From Clostridium sp. CAG:568 (GTDB taxonomy: Bacteria > Bacillota_I > Bacilli_A > RFN20 > CAG-288), in the NCBI GenBank assembly GCA_000434395.1, contig FR878801.1:1-48876 (forward strand): a stretch of DNA of 48,876 bases. Reading direction: 5' to 3'. The notes beneath the pieces are model-generated. The model was given only the letters and a program-made list of their open reading frames with translations, had not been told where the DNA came from and did no database searches. This document shows, in pieces, positions 25,298 to 33,707 of the stretch. Position 1 is the first letter of the stretch, and every line of letters starts with the position of its first letter. The position numbers and the translations under genes are program-made.

Positions 25298-28200
25298 ATG
25301 TTTGATTTAAGTAAACTAGCTAGTATCAAGATTGGTCTTGCATCTCCAGAAGTTATCAAGAGTTGGTCTTATGCTGAAAAGCAAAAGCCCGGATCTGGTG
25401 AAGTTAAGAAATCTGAGACAATTAACTATCGTTCACAAAAGCCTGAACCTGAAGGACTTTTTGCTGAAGAGATATTCGGACCTGCAAAGAGTTATGAATG
25501 TCATTGTGGAAAGTACAAGAAGAATTCCTACTCAGGAACAGTTTGTGATAAATGTGGTGTTGAAGTAACTTCTAAGTCTGTCCGTCGTGAGCGTATGGGT
25601 TATATCACCCTCGCTTGTCCTTGTACTCATATTTGGTACCTCAAGGGAACACCTTCCAAGATTGCTTTGATTTTGGATGTTCCTCCAAAGGATTTGGAAG
25701 AAGTCGTATATTTCCAATCCCATATTGTTTTGAATCCTGGCCAATACTGTCTTGATCACAACTTGCTTCAAAAGAAACAAGTTTTGGATGAAAGAGCAGG
25801 ACGTGATATATTCCAAGAAATTTTAAAGAGTTTCATGGAGGGAGATAATCCTATTATCGATCCCAAACAAACTGAAACTGATGATTATAAGAAGTGCCAA
25901 CGTTTGATCAATAGCATGGCTCATGAGAATGAACCTTATGATTTTGAAACTGCTGCTCGCTTCATTAAGAAGTTGGTCGGTGCTGAGTTTGGTTGGGGAG
26001 CTGATGCTGTTAAGACTTTGCTCCATGAACTCGATCCTGAAAATATCGATTCTGTAACTGGAAAATCCAAGCTCGACGTAGAATTTGAAACAATTGAAAA
26101 AGCTATTAGATCATATCCTGATCCTAAGAATCAAAAGCGTATCAAGCTTATGAAACGCTTGGATGTTGTAGAATCCTTCCGCAATTCCAAGAATAAGCCT
26201 GAATGGATGATACTCGATGTTATTCCTGTAACTCCTCCTGATCTTCGTCCATTGCTTCAATTGGATGGTGGACGTTACGCAACTTCAGATATCAACGAAT
26301 TGTATCGTCGTGTTATCACTCGTAACTCTTTGTTGAAGAGATTGATGGATCAAAAAGCTCCTACAGTCATTTTGGTCAACCAAAAACGTATGGTTCAAGA
26401 AGCTGTTGATGCTTTGATCGATAATGGAAGAAGAAACAACAAGCCTCTTACTGGTGTATCTGGTCGTCCTTTGAAATCTTTGTCTTCTACACTCAAAGGA
26501 AAACAAGGACGTTTCCGTTTGAACTTGTTAGGAAAGCGTGTTGACTATTCTGGACGTTCAGTCATTTGTGTCGGACCTGAATTGAGATTGGATGAGTGTG
26601 GTTTACCTCGCGAGATGGCAATTCAACTCTTCAAGCCATTCATCATGAGCGAGCTCATGAAGGATAAGTATGCTGCCAACATCAAGATTGCCGAGCAGAT
26701 GATTACAAGATATGATGATAGAGTTTATGATGTTTTGGAAAAGATTGTTCCTAATCACCCTGTTCTCTTGAACCGTGCTCCTACATTGCACCGTTTGGGT
26801 ATTCAAGCCTTCAGACCTGTTTTGGTCGACGGAAGAGCTATGAGATTGCATCCATTGGTCTGTCCTGGTTTCAACGCTGACTTCGATGGTGACCAAATGG
26901 CTGTCCACGTTCCTCTTTCTAGAGAGGCTCAACAAGAAGCTTTCGATTTGATGATTTCTTCGAGAAATATTCTTTCTCCTCGTGACGCAAAGGTTATAGC
27001 TATTCCTGTTCAGGACGTCGATGTCGGTCATTACTATTTGACTTCTGAGCAAACTCCAGATGATTTCTTGAGCCAAGCTGATGCTGCTAGAAATCATGGT
27101 GATGTTGAGGAAGCTGAGAAATTTGAAAGATTTGCCAGAATGGATGGTCACGTGTTCCGTAACTTCGATGAAGTTATGCGTGCTTATCAAACTGGTGTCG
27201 TTCATACAAATAACCGTATTGCAATTCCAGCTGAGTCTTTAGGAAAGTATGGAGTATTTACTGAAGAGCAAAATAGCAAGTATTTGATTACTACTGTCGG
27301 AAAGCTTATCTTCAACGATATGTTCCCTTCAGACTTCCCATATGTCAACGATGCGCCTTCTCATTGCAAAGGTGAGTTGAAATCAACTCCTGTTGGAATC
27401 GATTGGTTCTTCGTTCCTAAGGGAACAGACATCAAGGATTACCTTAAGAATCATTGGAATCCTACTAAACCTGTGGATAAATCAGAGCTTTCTGCTATTA
27501 TCAATGCTTTGTTCTTGAGATATAAGTCTAAACGTACATCTTGGTTGTTGGATAAGATCAAGGATACTGGTTACTATTATTGTACTAAGCTCGGATTAAC
27601 TATTTCTATCACTGATATCAACACTGTTGAAGGACGTGATGCAATTCTTGCTGAAGGTGATAAGAAGGTTGCCGAAATCAACGATTACTTTAACATGGGT
27701 CTTATCACTGATGATTCTCGTCACAATGAGACATTGGATATTTGGACAAAGGCCAAGGATAAAATCACTGATAAGGTTAAGGAAAAAATGGCTCGTGAGA
27801 GTCGTAACCCTGTCTTCATGATGGCTAACGCTAAGGCTCGTGGTTCAGTCAATAACTTCGTTCAGTTGATTGGTACCAGAGGTTTGATGGCTGGACCTAA
27901 CAACAAGATTATCGAAATCCCTGTTAAAGACTGCTTCCGTATGGGTATGTCAGTCAACGAATATTTCACCGCTACACACGGTGCTCGTAAAGGTATGACC
28001 GATACAGCTTTGAAGACAGCTGACTCTGGATACTTAACACGTCGTTTGGTCGATGTTTCTCACTCTGTCGTCATCCGTGAAACCGATTGTGGATGTGATC
28101 ATGGATTCTGGGTTGAAGCATTGTATGATGATAAGAACAAGTTGAAACTCTCAGTCGCTGATCGTTGCTATGGACGTTATTCTTGTCACGATATTTGTGA

Positions 28201-29380
28201 CAAGAATGGCAATGTCATCATTCCTGCCAACACTTATCTCGATAAGGCTGAGTGCTCATTAATTAAGGGAGCTGACCTTGAAAGAGTAGAGATTCGTTCT
28301 CTTTTGACTTGTGAGGCTAAGGATGGAGTTTGTGCTCACTGTTATGGACTTAACATGGCTACCGGTGAGATGTGTAAGATTGGTGATACTGTTGGTATCA
28401 TGGCTGCACAATCAATCGGTGAACCTGGTACACAGTTGACTTTGCGTACATTCCACGAAGGTGGAACTGCAGGTAGTGATATCACTCAAGGTTTGCCTCG
28501 TGTTCAGGAGTTGCTCGAAGTCCGTAATCCTAAGGGAGAATGTATCATGACTGAGATTGATGGTACCGTAACTGATATCACCAATAAGAACGGAAGAGAT
28601 ATCATCTCTATCACAGGTGTCTTGCCTAACAACGATAAATCTTATACCTGTAACTACAACTCTCATGTCATTGTAAAGGTTGGAGATGTCGTTAAAGCTG
28701 GTGACGCATTAACTATCGGATCTAAGGATCCTAAGAAGTTATTGGATGTTTGTGGTGTTGAGAAGACTGAGCGTTACCTTATCGACCAGGTACAAAATGT
28801 TTACCAGTCTCAGGGTATCGATTTGTCTGATAAGCACTTGGAAGTCATCGTTCGTCAGATGATGAAGAAGATGTTGATTTCTGATGGTGGAGACACCAAG
28901 ATGATTTCCGGAAGCCGTGTAGACTTGCCTGAGTTTACCGCTATGAACCAACAAGCTTTGGCTCATGGCCTTAATCCTGCAGTCGGAACTCCTATGATTT
29001 TGGGTGTTACCAAAGCTGCTTTGGATACTACTTCATTCTTGTCTTCCGCTTCATTCCAGGAGACCACAAGAGTTCTTACTGACGCTGCTATCAAAGGTAA
29101 GGTCGATGAACTTAAAGGTCTTAAGGAAAACGTCATGTTGGGTAAGTTGATTCCTGCTGGAACTACAATAGATCCTCTTCCTGCTGGTGAGAACTTCGTC
29201 GCTGAAGAACGTCTCAGCAAGAGTGACTTCTATTCAGTCCAGTCTGGATTCTCCGACACTGAATATCATGATGATTATCTCGATCAATTCAGTGGAGATC
29301 AACAAACTGATTCCACAGGTGAAGTATTACCTATGGCAAAGCCCGGCGAAGACAATTCTGGATATAATCCTGAATTCTAG
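25298..29380 (+). CDS. rpoC: RNA polymerase subunit beta'
   Basis: The beta' subunit carries the catalytic magnesium site NADFDGDQMAVHVPLS (D528, D530, D532). The N-terminal zinc site is visible in YECHCGKYKK and GTVCDKCGVEV; the second, C-terminal set comprises CGCDHGF and CEAKDGVCAHCYG. The bridge and trigger regions (AAQSIGEPGTQLTLRTFHEGG) are intact. The length is 1360, longer than the 1199 of Bacillus, with a C-terminal acidic tail. AAAAGGAGG stands before the ATG, and a strong terminator follows. Confidence 0.98.
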   Translation: MFDLSKLASIKIGLASPEVIKSWSYAEKQKPGSGEVKKSETINYRSQKPEPEGLFAEEIFGPAKSYECHCGKYKKNSYSGTVCDKCGVEVTSKSVRRERMGYITLACPCTHIWYLKGTPSKIALILDVPPKDLEEVVYFQSHIVLNPGQYCLDHNLLQKKQVLDERAGRDIFQEILKSFMEGDNPIIDPKQTETDDYKKCQRLINSMAHENEPYDFETAARFIKKLVGAEFGWGADAVKTLLHELDPENIDSVTGKSKLDVEFETIEKAIRSYPDPKNQKRIKLMKRLDVVESFRNSKNKPEWMILDVIPVTPPDLRPLLQLDGGRYATSDINELYRRVITRNSLLKRLMDQKAPTVILVNQKRMVQEAVDALIDNGRRNNKPLTGVSGRPLKSLSSTLKGKQGRFRLNLLGKRVDYSGRSVICVGPELRLDECGLPREMAIQLFKPFIMSELMKDKYAANIKIAEQMITRYDDRVYDVLEKIVPNHPVLLNRAPTLHRLGIQAFRPVLVDGRAMRLHPLVCPGFNADFDGDQMAVHVPLSREAQQEAFDLMISSRNILSPRDAKVIAIPVQDVDVGHYYLTSEQTPDDFLSQADAARNHGDVEEAEKFERFARMDGHVFRNFDEVMRAYQTGVVHTNNRIAIPAESLGKYGVFTEEQNSKYLITTVGKLIFNDMFPSDFPYVNDAPSHCKGELKSTPVGIDWFFVPKGTDIKDYLKNHWNPTKPVDKSELSAIINALFLRYKSKRTSWLLDKIKDTGYYYCTKLGLTISITDINTVEGRDAILAEGDKKVAEINDYFNMGLITDDSRHNETLDIWTKAKDKITDKVKEKMARESRNPVFMMANAKARGSVNNFVQLIGTRGLMAGPNNKIIEIPVKDCFRMGMSVNEYFTATHGARKGMTDTALKTADSGYLTRRLVDVSHSVVIRETDCGCDHGFWVEALYDDKNKLKLSVADRCYGRYSCHDICDKNGNVIIPANTYLDKAECSLIKGADLERVEIRSLLTCEAKDGVCAHCYGLNMATGEMCKIGDTVGIMAAQSIGEPGTQLTLRTFHEGGTAGSDITQGLPRVQELLEVRNPKGECIMTEIDGTVTDITNKNGRDIISITGVLPNNDKSYTCNYNSHVIVKVGDVVKAGDALTIGSKDPKKLLDVCGVEKTERYLIDQVQNVYQSQGIDLSDKHLEVIVRQMMKKMLISDGGDTKMISGSRVDLPEFTAMNQQALAHGLNPAVGTPMILGVTKAALDTTSFLSSASFQETTRVLTDAAIKGKVDELKGLKENVMLGKLIPAGTTIDPLPAGENFVAEERLSKSDFYSVQSGFSDTEYHDDYLDQFSGDQQTDSTGEVLPMAKPGEDNSGYNPEF

Positions 29381-29399
29381 TCAAGATTAATTTCAAGCT

Positions 29400-29424
29400 A
29401 CCGCACCATGTGGTGCGGTTTTTT
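29400..29424 (+). terminator. Terminator after rpoC
   Basis: ACCGCACC and GGTGCGGT form an 8-bp stem with a 4-base loop followed by seven T residues. Confidence 0.95.
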
Positions 29425-29504
29425 ATATTTACCAATACTTAGTTATAAAGTTTGCTCTAAATGGTGAAAACCTCAAAAATAATTGCAAAAAGATAAAAAA
29501 ACAC

Positions 29505-29533
29505 TTGCATGTTGATAGCAATAAGAATATAAT
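29505..29533 (+). promoter_or_regulatory. Promoter of tRNA-Ile
   Basis: TTGCAT (29505-29510) and TATAAT (29528-29533) are 17 bases apart and lie 20 bases before the tRNA. Confidence 0.85.
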
Positions 29534-29553
29534 TACCAACGCACTTGAGGAAT

Positions 29554-29630
29554 GGGTCTTTAGCTCAGTTGGTTAGAGCGCGCCCCTGATAAGGACGAGG
29601 TCGATGGTCCGAGCCCATCAAGACCCACCA
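29554..29630 (+). tRNA. tRNA-Ile (anticodon GAT)
   Basis: A full cloverleaf with encoded CCA: acceptor GGGTCTT/AAGACCC, D arm GCTC/GAGC, anticodon loop CTGATAA and T stem GATGG/CCATC. Two bases are irregular. The anticodon stem CGCCC/GGACG contains a C-A mismatch (29-41), and the T loop reads TCCGAGC with C instead of the near-universal U at position 55. It has its own promoter and terminator. Confidence 0.9.
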
Positions 29631-29643
29631 TTTAGAACAAGTT

Positions 29644-29669
29644 ATCCAACCGAAAGGTTGGATTTTTTG
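29644..29669 (+). terminator. Terminator after tRNA-Ile
   Basis: ATCCAACC-GAAA-GGTTGGAT followed by six T residues. Confidence 0.92.
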
Positions 29670-29725
29670 TTTGTCTAAATCCAGTTAAATATTGATAAAA
29701 TATATAAGATTTATAGGAGTTAGAT

Positions 29726-30610
29726 ATGAAGAATAATATTGAATTTAAGTTAAAAGAATTTTTGGATAATGTAGTGATGATGAGAATGGATGATGATTTA
29801 GAAGTCTTGGGTAAAAGACTTGGATTTGCCGAAAAGAAAAAAGAGGAGATGCGTGGAACCAAGAAATGGTGGAAGCTTATTGAAATAACTAAAGATCCAC
29901 GTCATGGAACTGATCCTTTAACTAAGAGAGGTCAGCAAAAGAAGGAAATATATCTTTCTTTTGAAAAGGAAATGAAGAAGAATGGTGAGGAATTCTTCTA
30001 TGAAGACAGTGAGGACTTTAAAAAGAAAGCTAAAGCTTTGTTTAAAGGAGAGCATTCTTTAATCCTTTCTCTTTTAGTCTTAACTTATATTAAATATAGC
30101 CAGAATGTCTACATGAATGATTTGCCCATAGAAAAGAAAGGTGATACATTTGAAAAGGTTATAGAACCTGTATTAGGAAATGTTAAGGATGGCGATAGTT
30201 ATTATTCGACTATCCATATGTCTTATGGAAAGATAATTAATCTCCCTAAAATTGATGGTGAAGATTTGAAATCAGCCATCAAATTGGTCTTATCGATTTT
30301 GAGAGATAAAGTTGGTGTGGAAGGAATCGATGAATATATAAATGCTTTAGGCTTGAATGATATTGATGATTCAATGGATACATCTAAATATGAAAGAACC
30401 GGTGTTCAATTAGCTTTGATGGATTCTTTGATCAAATCGACTAAATCGTCTTCATACAATCAAGTATATAGACGTGCATTTATAGAATTCTATTTGAATA
30501 TTAGAAAGAATAATGCTGAAGATACATTGTTGGAACAAAAAGATTTAGCCAACAATAAAAAAGTTCTTAAAATGTTCCATAGATTTGAAGAAGATATAGT
30601 AGGTCAATAG
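29726..30610 (+). CDS. Hypothetical protein, charged and soluble
   Basis: I do not recognise this 294-residue protein. It is rich in K, E and D, has no signal peptide and no convincing membrane segment (one moderately hydrophobic stretch, SLILSLLVLTYIKYS, near residue 112). The first 100 residues contain RGTKKWWKLIEITKDPRHGTDPL; the rest looks helical. A TAGGAG box lies just before the ATG. It sits alone between two tRNA loci, which are common places for lineage-specific insertions. No mobility gene is associated. Confidence 0.6.
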   Translation: MKNNIEFKLKEFLDNVVMMRMDDDLEVLGKRLGFAEKKKEEMRGTKKWWKLIEITKDPRHGTDPLTKRGQQKKEIYLSFEKEMKKNGEEFFYEDSEDFKKKAKALFKGEHSLILSLLVLTYIKYSQNVYMNDLPIEKKGDTFEKVIEPVLGNVKDGDSYYSTIHMSYGKIINLPKIDGEDLKSAIKLVLSILRDKVGVEGIDEYINALGLNDIDDSMDTSKYERTGVQLALMDSLIKSTKSSSYNQVYRRAFIEFYLNIRKNNAEDTLLEQKDLANNKKVLKMFHRFEEDIVGQ

Positions 30611-30898
30611 TTTTATTAGGAATAATAGAGCAATTCTTAAAAGTGTTAATATCTTTACAAAATTAAAACATATCGAATTAATCTTAATATAATTATTTTC
30701 CTTGCAAATTAATAATGAATATTCACATATAATTGTAATTTATTCCAATAAAAGTTGACTAAATATTTATATAATATTAGAAATTAAAAAGAAATAGCAC
30801 AGAATAAAATTATAAAACTAACTTAATAGCCGACATTTTTAGAAAGCTTATCACCTAGAGAAAATACTAACTAGAAATTTTAAATTTCTCTTTAAAAT
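30611..30898 (+). other. Gene-free AT-rich spacer
   Basis: About 290 bases of strongly AT-rich DNA between the hypothetical gene and tRNA-Val. I see no coding frame. A TTGACT at about 30752 and several TATAAT-like strings occur, but without good spacing. A short palindrome GAAATTTTAAATTTC ends the spacer. Confidence 0.5.
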
Positions 30899-30926
30899 TT
30901 TAAAGTGTTGTGATATTATCTATAAG
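30899..30926 (+). promoter_or_regulatory. Probable promoter of the tRNA-Val/Thr pair
   Basis: TTTAAA (30899-30904) and TATAAG (30921-30926), spacing 16, just before tRNA-Val. Confidence 0.4.
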
Positions 30927-30934
30927 CTTTCTGT

Positions 30935-31010
30935 GGGACTTTAGCTCAGTTGGGAGAGCGTTTCCTTCACACGGAAGAGGTCACTGGTTCGAACCCAGTA
31001 AGCCCCACCA
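30935..31010 (+). tRNA. tRNA-Val (anticodon CAC)
   Basis: Cloverleaf with encoded CCA. The anticodon stem TTTCC/GGAAG encloses TTCACAC, giving anticodon CAC for GUG. The T loop is normal (TTCGAAC). The acceptor GGGACTT/AAGCCCC has an A-C mismatch at 4-69. A CAC valine tRNA is not common in low-GC Bacillota, which often rely on the TAC form. Confidence 0.88.
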
Positions 31011-31016
31011 AAATTT

Positions 31017-31093
31017 GCCGGCATAGCTCTTAACGGTAGAGCATCCGCCTTGTAAGCGGGGGGTTGTAAGTCCGAATCTTACTGTCGGCACCA
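31017..31093 (+). tRNA. tRNA-Thr (anticodon TGT)
   Basis: Cloverleaf with encoded CCA, 6 bases after tRNA-Val. Acceptor GCCGGCA/TGTCGGC pairs with one G-U; anticodon loop CTTGTAA. The D arm is unusual: T rather than A follows the stem at position 14, and the loop is TTAACGGTA. The T loop reads TCCGAAT, with C for U at position 55, as in tRNA-Ile. Confidence 0.85.
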
Positions 31094-31106
31094 TTTAGGA
31101 AATATT

Positions 31107-31131
31107 ACCTGACCGAAAGGTCAGGTTTTTT
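31107..31131 (+). terminator. Terminator after tRNA-Thr
   Basis: ACCTGACC-GAAA-GGTCAGGT followed by T residues. Confidence 0.92.
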
Positions 31132-31196
31132 ATATGTAATAAAGTCGAATATTTATTTAATTAAACAAAAAGCTGAATTATTAGTTAGCTTTATAG

Positions 31197-31571
31197 CTTA
31201 TATCTATATTTGATAGTGAAGACTATCAAATAGAATCAAATTCAAACAATGTATCTATGAATACATCGTTTGATAAAGATAAAGTCGGAACATATAATGT
31301 TGAATATACAGTAAAAGATTCAGATGGTAATGAATCTAGTTATATCATCACCATAGAAGTGAAAGAGAAGAATCAATCTAATGATTCTTCAAATGATGAT
31401 AATCACAAAAACAACGGCAATGATGATAAGCCTGATGATTATGATATTGACAAAGAAAGAGTAAATAGAATCATCATCGTAGTTTCATCCATTATAGGAT
31501 GCATATTTATTGCTCTGGTTATTGTGTTTGAATTCTTTAAAATTAGAAAGAAGAACAAAAATAAACATTAG
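31197..31571 (+). pseudogene. 3' remnant of a surface protein (Ig-like domain plus membrane anchor)
   Basis: The open frame starts after a stop codon at 31194 and has no valid start; sequence similarity in style to bacterial Ig-like (DUF5011-type) domains extends upstream of the first ATG (31257). It reads through NTSFDKDKVGTYNVEYTVKD and SDGNESSYIITIEV, followed by a disordered N/D/K linker and a single membrane helix (IIIVVSSIIGCIFIALVIVFEFF) with a basic tail. The N-terminal part of the protein, including the signal peptide, is missing. I read it as a truncated gene. It overlaps the convergent glycosyltransferase stop by 4 bases. Confidence 0.6.
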
Positions 31572-32428
31572 AATAAGTTAGGATTGTTTTTCTTATATTC
31601 TTTTACTAATTCTATAGTATCATCGAAATCATGTTCTTTCCTTTGTCTATAGAATCTTTTTAAGTTGTCATCGGTAGGTAAGCCATGGAAGAAGTGTGGA
31701 TAAGGAAACCATACAAATATTCCGTTGTAGTGCCTGATGACGACATCTTTAGGAAGAGGTCCTTTTCTATTCTGCCAATTGTATTTGTAACTGACATACT
31801 TAATCTTATTCTTAAATATTTTATTCAAAGCTGTTTGATCTGGAGTCAGATATAGCTTTGAGTTCATCAAAGCTATAGTCTTTTCTAAAAGATTTGTCTT
31901 AGATAATTCTTTCATGTTTAAAAGCAGCATTCCAGAATTGATGTTTGGATTTCTATCATCAGGTTTATTTTTATCTAGAATATCTTTACTTGCAGCCATA
32001 AGTTTTCCATCAAATGGAGTCTCATAAAGAGAAGTTATATTTCCATTTACAGCCATGTCTGTATCTAAATAGAGAATTCTATCTAGATCTTTTAAAAGAT
32101 TTAGTTTATTCACATACAATCTTATCAATGCATATGGTGAGAATTTAGTTTTTGATGCAAAAGATTTCTCTATTTCGTTATGAATAGATGGATAGTCATC
32201 TATATTTACTAGATAAACTTCATTTAAAGAATTGTATTTCTTTAATTCTTTATTTAGAAATTCTACTTGTTCTTTAGTGACACATTCATATTTGTCTTTT
32301 ATATTGGTGAAGTTACCTGAACCTATATAAAGATTTATATAAGAATCTTTATTTTTCTTTACCAAAGAAAATATAACAAGACATAGATTCTTGAAATACT
32401 TCTTGTTAATACAACATAAGATGTTCAT
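31568..32428 (-). CDS. Glycosyltransferase family 8 protein
   Basis: Family 8 transferases move a sugar from a nucleotide sugar with retention of configuration, in this context usually onto cell-surface glycans. The key segment is LDRILYLDTDMAVNGNITSLYE with the DxD metal site (DTD), followed by NPNINSGMLLLNMKEL and TPDQTALNKIFKNKI. The closing VIRHYNG and PHFFHGLPT match the C-terminal active-site histidines. Length 286 is typical. AGAGGATA is upstream. It has no glycan gene neighbours, only broken surface protein genes. Confidence 0.88.
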   Translation of the reverse strand: MNILCCINKKYFKNLCLVIFSLVKKNKDSYINLYIGSGNFTNIKDKYECVTKEQVEFLNKELKKYNSLNEVYLVNIDDYPSIHNEIEKSFASKTKFSPYALIRLYVNKLNLLKDLDRILYLDTDMAVNGNITSLYETPFDGKLMAASKDILDKNKPDDRNPNINSGMLLLNMKELSKTNLLEKTIALMNSKLYLTPDQTALNKIFKNKIKYVSYKYNWQNRKGPLPKDVVIRHYNGIFVWFPYPHFFHGLPTDDNLKRFYRQRKEHDFDDTIELVKEYKKNNPNLF

Positions 32429-32491
32429 TTTATATATCCTCTTTATATTTATTGATATATCTATTTAAGTTGTTTAATATCAAGGGTTTAA

Positions 32492-32662
32492 TGTACTTAT
32501 AAAATATCATTTTATAGTGAAAAAATAAATATAACTATATATTTTATTATTGATGAAACAAGCATAATTGATAGCAAAGGATATTTAGTAATCCCTAAAA
32601 ATGAAGAAACTGGGAAATTTGAAATGTATTACAAGCAATTAAGATATTTAGCTATTACATAA
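32492..32662 (+). pseudogene. Small coding remnant, unrecognised
   Basis: A 56-codon open stretch without a start codon reads in part FIIDETSIIDSKGYLVIPKN and then EETGKFEMYYKQLRYLAIT before a TAA. Codon usage looks coding, but no family is recognised. It may be the end of a deleted gene. Confidence 0.3.
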
Positions 32663-32816
32663 TCAAATTAAAATTTTACAATCCACTCTCCTGACATAAA
32701 GAATTAGCATAGCATCTTCATCAGACGGGTTGTGTCTTGTCTTTGAAAGAAAGGAATTGACTACTTAGATGATAAGGGATGATTAGAGACTGGCATAAAG
32801 AAAGGAATTACGAAAC

Positions 32817-33068
32817 ATGAAGAAAATGTCCAAGATTAGTAGATCTGTATTGCTATCTGCATTGGCGGCATTGGCTTTTGGTGGAGAAAGAGGTTGGAAA
32901 TCCGAACTTTTTAGTAGGCTTTTTCGAATTTCCTTGATTGATAATATAAAGAGATATTCTATTTTTAAAAAGAAATGCCGAATGTTTGGAAATCAAATCT
33001 TTATCATGATTTTTGCCAATAATATTGAGAAAAATATCCACCTTTTTTGCTTCTTTTGCTTTTATTAA
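32817..33068 (+). pseudogene. Signal-peptide start of a broken surface protein gene
   Basis: After AAAGGAA and an ATG, the first 23 residues MKKMSKISRSVLLSALAAL plus AFGG form a good export signal. The sequence then turns into non-coding-like residues (ERGWKSELFSRLF and an F/K/I-rich tail) up to a stop at 33068. I interpret this as the 5' end of an exported protein gene cut shortly after the signal peptide, not as a real 83-residue protein. The lost body may correspond to the beta-helix remnant at 35712-36258. Confidence 0.55.
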
Positions 33069-33157
33069 TTTGTATTGAAAATCTTCAAAATTTATACATT
33101 AACTTTATATTTTATTGCTTTTAATTCAACTTAATGAGCATACTCGGCTAAAGAAAG

Positions 33158-33198
33158 TTTACATTTTTTGTAAATTTTCTCTTTACAAATTCCGTAAA
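33158..33198 (+). promoter_or_regulatory. Two tandem palindromic operators of the HTH-OLD unit
   Basis: TTTACA-N5-TGTAAA (33158-33174) and TTTACA-N5-CGTAAA (33182-33198) share half sites and spacing, with centres 24 bases apart. The second overlaps the -35 box. This fits repression by the HTH protein encoded next. Confidence 0.6.
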
Positions 33199-33210
33199 AT
33201 TTGATTTAAT
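33182..33210 (+). promoter_or_regulatory. Promoter of the HTH-OLD unit
   Basis: TTTACA (33182-33187) and TTTAAT (33205-33210) with 17-base spacing, 20 bases before the HTH start. Confidence 0.6.
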
Positions 33211-33229
33211 AATGTTAGGGAGGTCAACA

Positions 33230-33706
33230 ATGATAAAAGATAAATTAAAAGAACTAGATATCAAAATTACTGAACTTGCCAAATACCTGCAAATTTCAAG
33301 ACCAACAATGTATAAATACATTGAGTGCTACGATCTTGGACAAGAGGAACTAGTAGATAAGCAAATAGCCAAGTTGTTTGATTATATTTCCAAAAATGAT
33401 TTAATAGATAAAGTTAATGTTATTAATTTTATTCTCACATCAATTAACGGAAATAATAATGTCATTACTAATAAGTCAAATAAATTTATCAAGAGTGTTG
33501 ATTCGCTTTATCAAAAAGATCCCAACAGTAAAAAAATAAAGTTCATTAAAAAGATTATAACTACAGATAAATTTAACGTAGTAATAGATTATTTATTATC
33601 TATTGAGCCCCTTATATCTAAGAAAAAGCGGAGTCCTATGGACAGCAAAATGTTAAAGCCATATTTAGAAATTAATCAAATTCAAAATATCAAGGAGGAA
33701 AAATGA
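33230..33706 (+). CDS. Small HTH protein, likely regulator or partner of the OLD nuclease
   Basis: The 158-residue protein opens with a helix-turn-helix: MIKDKLKELDIKITELAKYL followed by QISRPTMYKYIECYDLG, where SRPTMYKYI would be the recognition helix. The rest is helical and basic with no recognised domain. GGGAGGTC precedes the ATG at 33230; an ATG at 33212 would place this box inside the gene. It ends 1 base before the OLD nuclease gene, whose ribosome site lies inside its 3' end, so the two are one translational unit. Two palindromes at the promoter suggest self-repression. Confidence 0.7.
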   Translation: MIKDKLKELDIKITELAKYLQISRPTMYKYIECYDLGQEELVDKQIAKLFDYISKNDLIDKVNVINFILTSINGNNNVITNKSNKFIKSVDSLYQKDPNSKKIKFIKKIITTDKFNVVIDYLLSIEPLISKKKRSPMDSKMLKPYLEINQIQNIKEEK

Positions 33707-33707
33707 T

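Noticed and set aside
26603..27205. 200-codon open frame antisense to rpoC
   Set aside because: It lies wholly inside rpoC; its serine-, isoleucine- and asparagine-rich product is what antisense of a highly biased gene gives.
30878..30893. AT-rich palindrome as terminator or operator
   Set aside because: The stem contains almost only A-T pairs with no T tract in a useful position; such strings are common in AT-rich spacers.
33212..33232. Upstream ATG of the HTH gene at 33212
   Set aside because: The GGGAGG ribosome site lies between it and the ATG at 33230, so the downstream start is more likely.
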